Of a stretch of DNA of 64,000 nucleotides, positions 59,785 through 64,000 are shown piece by piece; position 1 is the first letter of the stretch, and every line of letters begins with the position of its first letter. Position numbers and translations under genes: made by a program. Below the pieces are notes generated by a model. The model saw only the letters and a program-made list of their open reading frames with translations. It ran no database searches and was not told the DNA's origin. The DNA comes from Oscillospiraceae bacterium (GTDB lineage: Bacteria; Bacillota; Clostridia; Oscillospirales; Ruminococcaceae), in NCBI GenBank assembly GCA_004557855.1, contig SFFJ01000005.1, positions 1 through 64,000 of the forward strand, given 5' to 3'.

Positions 59785-60405
59785 TTACAGCTCGTCACGG
59801 GCGAGGTGCTTCAGGGTGTCCGCTTCGGTGATCTTGCGGATCACACGGCAGGGATTGCCCGCCGCCAGCACGCCGTCGGGGATATCGTGGGTGACCACGC
59901 TGCCGGCGCCGATGACCACATCATTGCCGACGGTCACCCCGCCGATGATGGTCACATTGCAGCCGATCCACACATTGTTGCCGATGCGGATGGGCTCGGC
60001 GTTTTCGGCGATGGTGGGCAGACCGTCATCCCCCAGCATCAGCCCCAGCCGTTCATGCGCGATGAGGGGGTGCGAGGCCGCCATCAGCGAAACGTTGGGG
60101 GCGATCATTACATTGTCGCCGATATAAACATCGGCGTCATCCAGCACGCAGAAATTGTAGTTGGCGAAGAAATCCTCCCCGATGTAGGTGTGGATGCCGT
60201 AATTGAACTGCACCGGCGTCTGGAAGTAGAAACGCTCCCCGATCTTTCCCAAAATCGAGCGCATCAGCCCCGGAATGCGGTCATCGTATTCGTCCAGCGA
60301 GTTGACCAGACGGCAGGTTTCATGGGCTTTGTGCTTGGTGTCCCGCAGCTCCATGGAATTGGGGCGGAACAGCAGCCCGGCTTTGATCCTTTCGGTTTCT
60401 TTCAT
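59785..60405 (-). CDS. Maltose/galactoside-type O-acetyltransferase
   Basis: The 206-residue left-handed beta-helix enzyme has NYNFCVLDDADVYIGDNVMI, APNVSLMAASHPL (catalytic His), IGNNVWIGCNVTIIGGVTVG and NPCRVIRKI, as in LacA/Maa. It acetylates sugars with acetyl-CoA. Its promoter contains TGTAACCGGTTACA, a LacI/GalR-type operator, so sugar control is likely. AAAAGGAG precedes the ATG. Confidence 0.92.
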   Translation of the reverse strand: MKETERIKAGLLFRPNSMELRDTKHKAHETCRLVNSLDEYDDRIPGLMRSILGKIGERFYFQTPVQFNYGIHTYIGEDFFANYNFCVLDDADVYIGDNVMIAPNVSLMAASHPLIAHERLGLMLGDDGLPTIAENAEPIRIGNNVWIGCNVTIIGGVTVGNDVVIGAGSVVTHDIPDGVLAAGNPCRVIRKITEADTLKHLARDEL

Positions 60406-60430
60406 AGCGGCTTCTCCTTTTCTCCGGTGA

Positions 60431-60449
60431 TGTAACCGGTTACATTATA
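60431..60449 (-). promoter_or_regulatory. LacI-type operator at the acetyltransferase promoter
   Basis: The perfect palindrome TGTAACCGGTTACA (60431-60444) directly follows a minus-strand TATAAT (60444-60449), covering the transcription start. TGxAAxCGxTTxCA is the LacI/CcpA-family form. Confidence 0.7.
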
Positions 60450-60644
60450 ATTAGAATATAGCACAAATCCGGCGGGTTGTCCAGTAGGGGGCTGGGGATT
60501 GGGGCGACTTTTTTGCGGGGGCGGGGGATGTTTTGCTGAAATCCAAAGCGGCGGACAGGGGGCGAGCGAAGCGAGCCCGCAGAGGGAGGAGGCTGGTGGG
60601 GGCGGGGTGGCCGCAGGGTAGTGCAGGGGAGTGCAGGGGGAAGG

Positions 60645-60729
60645 GCGCCCGCAGGGCGCCCCGGCGAAGCCGGGGCCGGCGGCCTTCGGCCGCCGAAACC
60701 GTCCGCAGGACGGTTTGCCCTGCGGGCGC
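60645..60729. repeat. Five-hairpin element, copy N
   Basis: Outer arms GCGCCCGCAGGGC/GCCCTGCGGGCGC. Inner stems are GCCCCGGC/GCCGGGGC (loop GAA), CGGCGGCC/GGCCGCCG (TTC) and AAACCGTCC/GGACGGTTT (GCA). The third stem is the first stem of copy M. Confidence 0.92.
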
Positions 60730-60767
60730 GGGCCCGGTTGGCGCAGGGGGTGGGAGGAGAGAGGGCG

Positions 60768-60844
60768 GGCCGCAGGCCCGGCGGCACAGCCGCCGACACG
60801 GGCGGAGCCCGTGTGTTTCGACGCAGTCGAAACGGCCTACGGCC
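60768..60844. repeat. Five-hairpin element, copy O
   Basis: Outer arms GGCCGCAGGCC/GGCCTACGGCC (one loop base changed, TAC). Inner stems are CGGCGGC/GCCGCCG (loop ACA), ACACGGGC/GCCCGTGT (GGA) and GTTTCGAC/GTCGAAAC (GCA). Rightmost copy, 38 bp after copy N. Confidence 0.88.
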
Positions 60845-60917
60845 GCCTGCCCGCCCCCGCACAAAAAGCGGCGCACAGACTGCCGTTAAGCAGAGCCCGT
60901 GCGCCGCAGATGCGTTT

Positions 60918-62270
60918 TCAGATCACCTTTTGCTTCAGCCATTTCCCGCTGAAATACCGGGGAAGGTAAAAGCCGATGCGGATGAGCCAGTCGGCGACGA
61001 TGGCCGCCCAGATGCCCATGATGCCCCACCCGAGGGACACAAACAGATGGCTGCACAGGATGCGTCCCAGCCACATCCCGGTCATGGCGCCGATGAGACA
61101 AAACCGCACGTCACCGGCCGCCCGCAGGCAGGGGGTGATGGTAAAGGCAAGCGGGTACAGCGTCACCACGATGCAGAAATAGAACCGCAGCAGCCGCAGC
61201 GCCACCGCCGCGGTTTCGGGCGTCAGCTTAAATAGGGAAAGGATGGGGCCGGCGAAAAGCAGCGTGCCGCCCGCCGTAATAAACAGGCAGAAATAGGCCA
61301 GTCCCACCAGCCACCGGGTGTAATATCTGGCGTCCCCGGTTTTGCCGGCGCCCAGGCATTGCCCCACTATGGGCACCGCCGCCAGGTGGATGGCCGAGGT
61401 GGGGATGAGGATGATGCTTTGCAGGGTGTTCATCACCGCATTGGCGGTAATGGCGGTGGTCGCCAGCGTAGAAACAAGACTGGCCACCAGCAGCTTACCG
61501 ATATTAAACGCAGCGCTTTCCAGCCCGCTGGGGATGCCGATATGCAGGATGCGCCGGAACATGGATTTCCGGAAGCGCAGGTCGGCCGGGGAACGCAGCC
61601 CCACCGTGCAGTCGGGGCGCAGCAGCCGCCGGACCATAATGACCGCCCCCAGCACCCGGGCGGCCAGCGTCGCCAGTCCCGCACCCAGTACCTCCAGCCC
61701 GAAGCCGTAGATGAGCACGGCGTTGCCGATGAGATTGAGGACATTGGAGGCGGTGGAAACGGTCATGGAGAGCTTGGAATTGCCCACCGCCCGGAACACC
61801 GAGGCACCGACATTATACAGCGCCAAAAAGGGATAGCTGAAAATGGAGACGGTGAAATAGGTGCGTGCGTAGTCCATCACCTGCGGCTCGATCTGCCCGA
61901 AAAGCAGCACCAGGAACTGATCCCGCAGCAGGAGGAACAACAGCGAAACGACCAGCGAAAAGCCCACCAGCAGCAGGGTAAGCTGCCCCACGCTGCGCCG
62001 GGCGTTTTCCTCCTCTCCGTGGCCGATATACTGCGCCAGCACCACACCGCCGCCGGTGGCCAGCGCCGGGAACAGCCACAGGAATACCGCATTGACCGAA
62101 TCGATGAGCGACACCCCGGAAACGGCGGCCTCGCTGCAGGAGGCCACCATGACGGTATCGGCCATGCCGATGGTCATGGCAAGCGCCTGCTCGATCATCA
62201 GCGGCACCAGCAGCCGCCGCAGGTCCTTCCGACTGAACATTCTCTCCAACCTTCGCTTCCCCTTTTCCAT
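60918..62270 (-). CDS. MATE-family multidrug exporter 3
   Basis: The 450-residue protein has twelve helices and MATE phrases: RRLLVPLMIEQALAMTIGMA, GGGVVLAQYIGHGEEENARR and SAIHLAAVPIVGQCLGAGKT. It differs clearly from the two other MATE proteins, so these are old paralogues, not a recent duplication. Substrate unknown. The start is preceded by a weak site within a 40 bp leader. Confidence 0.92.
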   Translation of the reverse strand: MEKGKRRLERMFSRKDLRRLLVPLMIEQALAMTIGMADTVMVASCSEAAVSGVSLIDSVNAVFLWLFPALATGGGVVLAQYIGHGEEENARRSVGQLTLLLVGFSLVVSLLFLLLRDQFLVLLFGQIEPQVMDYARTYFTVSIFSYPFLALYNVGASVFRAVGNSKLSMTVSTASNVLNLIGNAVLIYGFGLEVLGAGLATLAARVLGAVIMVRRLLRPDCTVGLRSPADLRFRKSMFRRILHIGIPSGLESAAFNIGKLLVASLVSTLATTAITANAVMNTLQSIILIPTSAIHLAAVPIVGQCLGAGKTGDARYYTRWLVGLAYFCLFITAGGTLLFAGPILSLFKLTPETAAVALRLLRFYFCIVVTLYPLAFTITPCLRAAGDVRFCLIGAMTGMWLGRILCSHLFVSLGWGIMGIWAAIVADWLIRIGFYLPRYFSGKWLKQKVI

Positions 62271-62460
62271 AAAAAATCACGAGCCCCTATTGTACCACGC
62301 CGCTGCGGGAAATGCAAATGGGGAAAATGCCCGGCCGGCCGCCGGGGGAAAGCAGTGGAGGGGGGGCGCACCGCAGCGGGGAGGGCTGCCCGGAGGGTAG
62401 CGGAGGGTCAGCATGACTCAAGCGGAGGGGCGCCCGACGAGGCGGTGCCAAGGGTTGCCC

Positions 62461-62755
62461 CGCCGGAGGAGATTGCAGGCTATGTTACAGTCCGGATTTG
62501 CGGAGAAACCGCAGCGGGGGAAAAAGAACGGGCGAACGAATGGTGCGAGGTTTTTTCGGGTGCCGCAAGGCGGGCGGAGCTGCGGTTGGCCGGGGGATGA
62601 ACCCGCCGGAGGAGATTGCAGGCAATGTCACAGTTCGGATTTGCGGAGAAACCGCAGCAGGCGAAAAAACGGGCGAACGAATGGTGCGAGGTTTCTTTCG
62701 GGTGCCGCAAGGCGGGCGGAGCTGCGGTTGGCCGGGGGATTAGCCCGCCGGCAGG
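62461..62755. repeat. 143 bp direct tandem repeat
   Basis: Two copies beginning CGCCGGAGGAGATTGCAGGC at 62461 and 62604, with a third start at 62747, give an exact 143 bp period. Each carries a TGCGG-N5-CCGCA hairpin and GGGCGAACGAATGGTGCGAG. Frames on either strand are repeat products (HHSFAR), not genes. The rest of 62271-62882 holds no gene. Confidence 0.85.
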
Positions 62756-62882
62756 CGAGAAGAGACGGTGTCATGTCCATCTGCCGGCAGGCACCCCCGC
62801 ATAAACCAAAAATGCGCCGAATATAGTAGAGTGAAACAATGGGACGGCAGCCCGCCGCCCAACTGCGGAGAGGAGAATGAAA

Positions 62883-64000
62883 ATGGAGCTTGAACTGCGC
62901 CGGCAAACCGTCCCAAGCTGTGAAACCATACTGGAGGAAACGGCGGAGCAGCCGGTGGAATGTGATGCCCTGCTGCCCGACTACTGCCCCGATATCCGCC
63001 GGATCCTGAAATGCACCCTTACCCCGGTGCCGATGAGCAAGAGCATCACCGCCGGGCGGCTGGAGGCGGAGGGACTGGCCGCCCTCCATGTCCTGTATAT
63101 TTCCGCCGGGGGCGAGCCCGCCAGATGCGAGTACAAGGTCCCCTTTACCCGGACGCTGGAGCTGCACGGCGAAGCCGAGGAGCCCATCCTGACGGTGGAA
63201 ATGCGGCCGGGGCCGGTCACCTGCCGGGCGGTCAACCAGCGGCGGCTGGAGATCCGCGGGTCGGTGGTCATTTCGGCGTCGGCGGTGAGCTGCCGCAGGC
63301 AGCAGATTTTGGAGAGCAGCGGGGATAAGACCATCCAGCTGCGGATGACCGAGCAAAAGGGGACCCGGCTTTCCGGGTGCTTTGACCGGGAGCAGCGGCT
63401 GGCCGCCACCACCGTTCTGGAGGGCAGCGCCGCCCCGCTGGCCCGAGTGCTGCGGTGTGATGCCGCCGTTTCCCGCCGGGAGGAAAAATGGGCGGACGGC
63501 AAGCTGACGATAACCGGGGAGGTGCTGGCGGCCGCCTGTTGCATCGACCAGAACGGGGGCTGGCAGACCGCCGAGTGTACCTTGCCGTTCCGGCTGACGG
63601 CGGACTGCCCCGATGCCGCCGACGCCGAGTTTGACATCCGGTGTGCGGCGCTGATGCCGACCGCCGAGCCGGTGCAGGATGCCGACGGGGAGTACCGGGC
63701 ATTGGAGTGGGGAGTGACGGTGGCCGCAGAGGGGAAGCTCTACCGGCCGTATGCCATGACCTGCTGCACCGATGGGTATTCCACGAGATACCGGACCGCC
63801 TGCAAGGAAAAAACGCTGCAAACCATCGAGCTGGTGAGCCTGTGCCGGGAGACCGAGACCCACCGGGAGACGCTGCCCCTGCCGGAGGCAAGCGGCGAGG
63901 TGGCGGCGCTTTGGGTCGGGGTGGAGGGCTGCACCGCTGCGCCCGACGGCGACGGCCTGCTGGCCGAGGGGCGGCTGGGGCTGACCCTGCTGACCCGGAT
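62883..64000 (+). CDS. SPOCS-domain (DUF3794) spore-coat-type protein, cut by window end
   Basis: At least 372 residues, still open at the window edge. It has two or more SPOCS/DUF3794 units, seen in CDALLPDYCPDIRRILKCTL and in RLAATTVLEGSAAPLARVLR leading to EKWADGKLTITGEVLAAACC. Such proteins (often with a C-terminal LysM) localise to the spore coat or outer membrane layers in Clostridia. The start at 62883 has AGGAG seven bases upstream. An ATA-N16-AATATAGT arrangement at 62803-62830 resembles a sigma-E promoter. Confidence 0.85.
   Translation, partial: MELELRRQTVPSCETILEETAEQPVECDALLPDYCPDIRRILKCTLTPVPMSKSITAGRLEAEGLAALHVLYISAGGEPARCEYKVPFTRTLELHGEAEEPILTVEMRPGPVTCRAVNQRRLEIRGSVVISASAVSCRRQQILESSGDKTIQLRMTEQKGTRLSGCFDREQRLAATTVLEGSAAPLARVLRCDAAVSRREEKWADGKLTITGEVLAAACCIDQNGGWQTAECTLPFRLTADCPDAADAEFDIRCAALMPTAEPVQDADGEYRALEWGVTVAAEGKLYRPYAMTCCTDGYSTRYRTACKEKTLQTIELVSLCRETETHRETLPLPEASGEVAALWVGVEGCTAAPDGDGLLAEGRLGLTLLTR

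Noticed and set aside
30371..60844. Five-hairpin elements as ordinary rho-independent terminators or tRNA genes
   Set aside because: They lack T-runs, occur in divergent promoter gaps, and contain no tRNA-like loops or anticodon arm. Real terminators lie beside copy M separately.
62480..62710. Minus-strand HHSFAR-type small protein
   Set aside because: It spans the 143 bp repeat; the same peptide recurs only because the DNA is duplicated.

Overview
The window looks like a chromosome segment of a Gram-positive, spore-forming Clostridia, probably an Oscillospiraceae/Ruminococcaceae-type gut anaerobe. This rests on gene content and sequence style, not a database match: AGGAG-type ribosome binding sites, a PolC-like protein, DegV and DUF1836, a SPOCS-domain spore-coat-type gene at the right edge, a GTP-dependent PEP carboxykinase, and GC-rich core genes with more AT-rich insertions.

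Left part (1-13.6 kb): an accessory, partly decayed island. It opens with the end of a broken TnpV-type mobile-element gene and a 1.3 kb AT-rich array of degenerate ~60 bp units. A BREX remnant follows (brxA, brxB and a brxC that seems to have lost its whole middle), then an SMC/ABC-like ATPase, a broken ATPase tail, a HAD hydrolase and a 1051-aa PLD-nuclease/helicase/DUF3427 protein. Next is a metal-linked operon (methyltransferase, ZIP transporter, HMA protein) behind three copies of a GTTAGN-N4-NCTAAC operator, with a possible short RNA. A DUF4143-type ATPase tail and a small pyrophosphatase-like gene close the region.

Middle (13.8-30 kb): a MATE/MerR divergent pair with a 19 bp promoter spacer, GNAT and SDR genes, and a notable locus: a catalytically dead PolC-like protein divergent from a 67-aa Cys/Trp-rich protein, a WYL regulator and a GIY-YIG protein. 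Its promoter carries nearly the same -10/TGTACA operator block as the ATPase at 4.1-5.0 kb. Then come a FecBCD-like metal-chelate uptake operon with a methyltransferase, DegV and DUF1836 genes, and a lipoprotein-MBOAT-DHHW set for acylating a cell-surface polymer.

Right part (30-64 kb): housekeeping and envelope genes (psuG, amidases, a sortase-anchored beta-helix protein, dus, two MATE exporters, patatin, trmO, polA, rimI, tsaD, pckG, an acetyltransferase and the spore protein). Fifteen copies of an undescribed-looking ~80 bp element are scattered between them. Each copy is five consecutive hairpins, nearly all with 3-nt loops; the first and last are reverse complements, and the inner stems differ between copies while staying paired. 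I consider this family the best candidate for a new structured or mobile element here. Two genes (amidase, rimI) share an alternative-sigma-like promoter block, and two more tandem-repeat arrays lie at 55.3 and 62.5 kb. No rRNA, tRNA or CRISPR array was seen.
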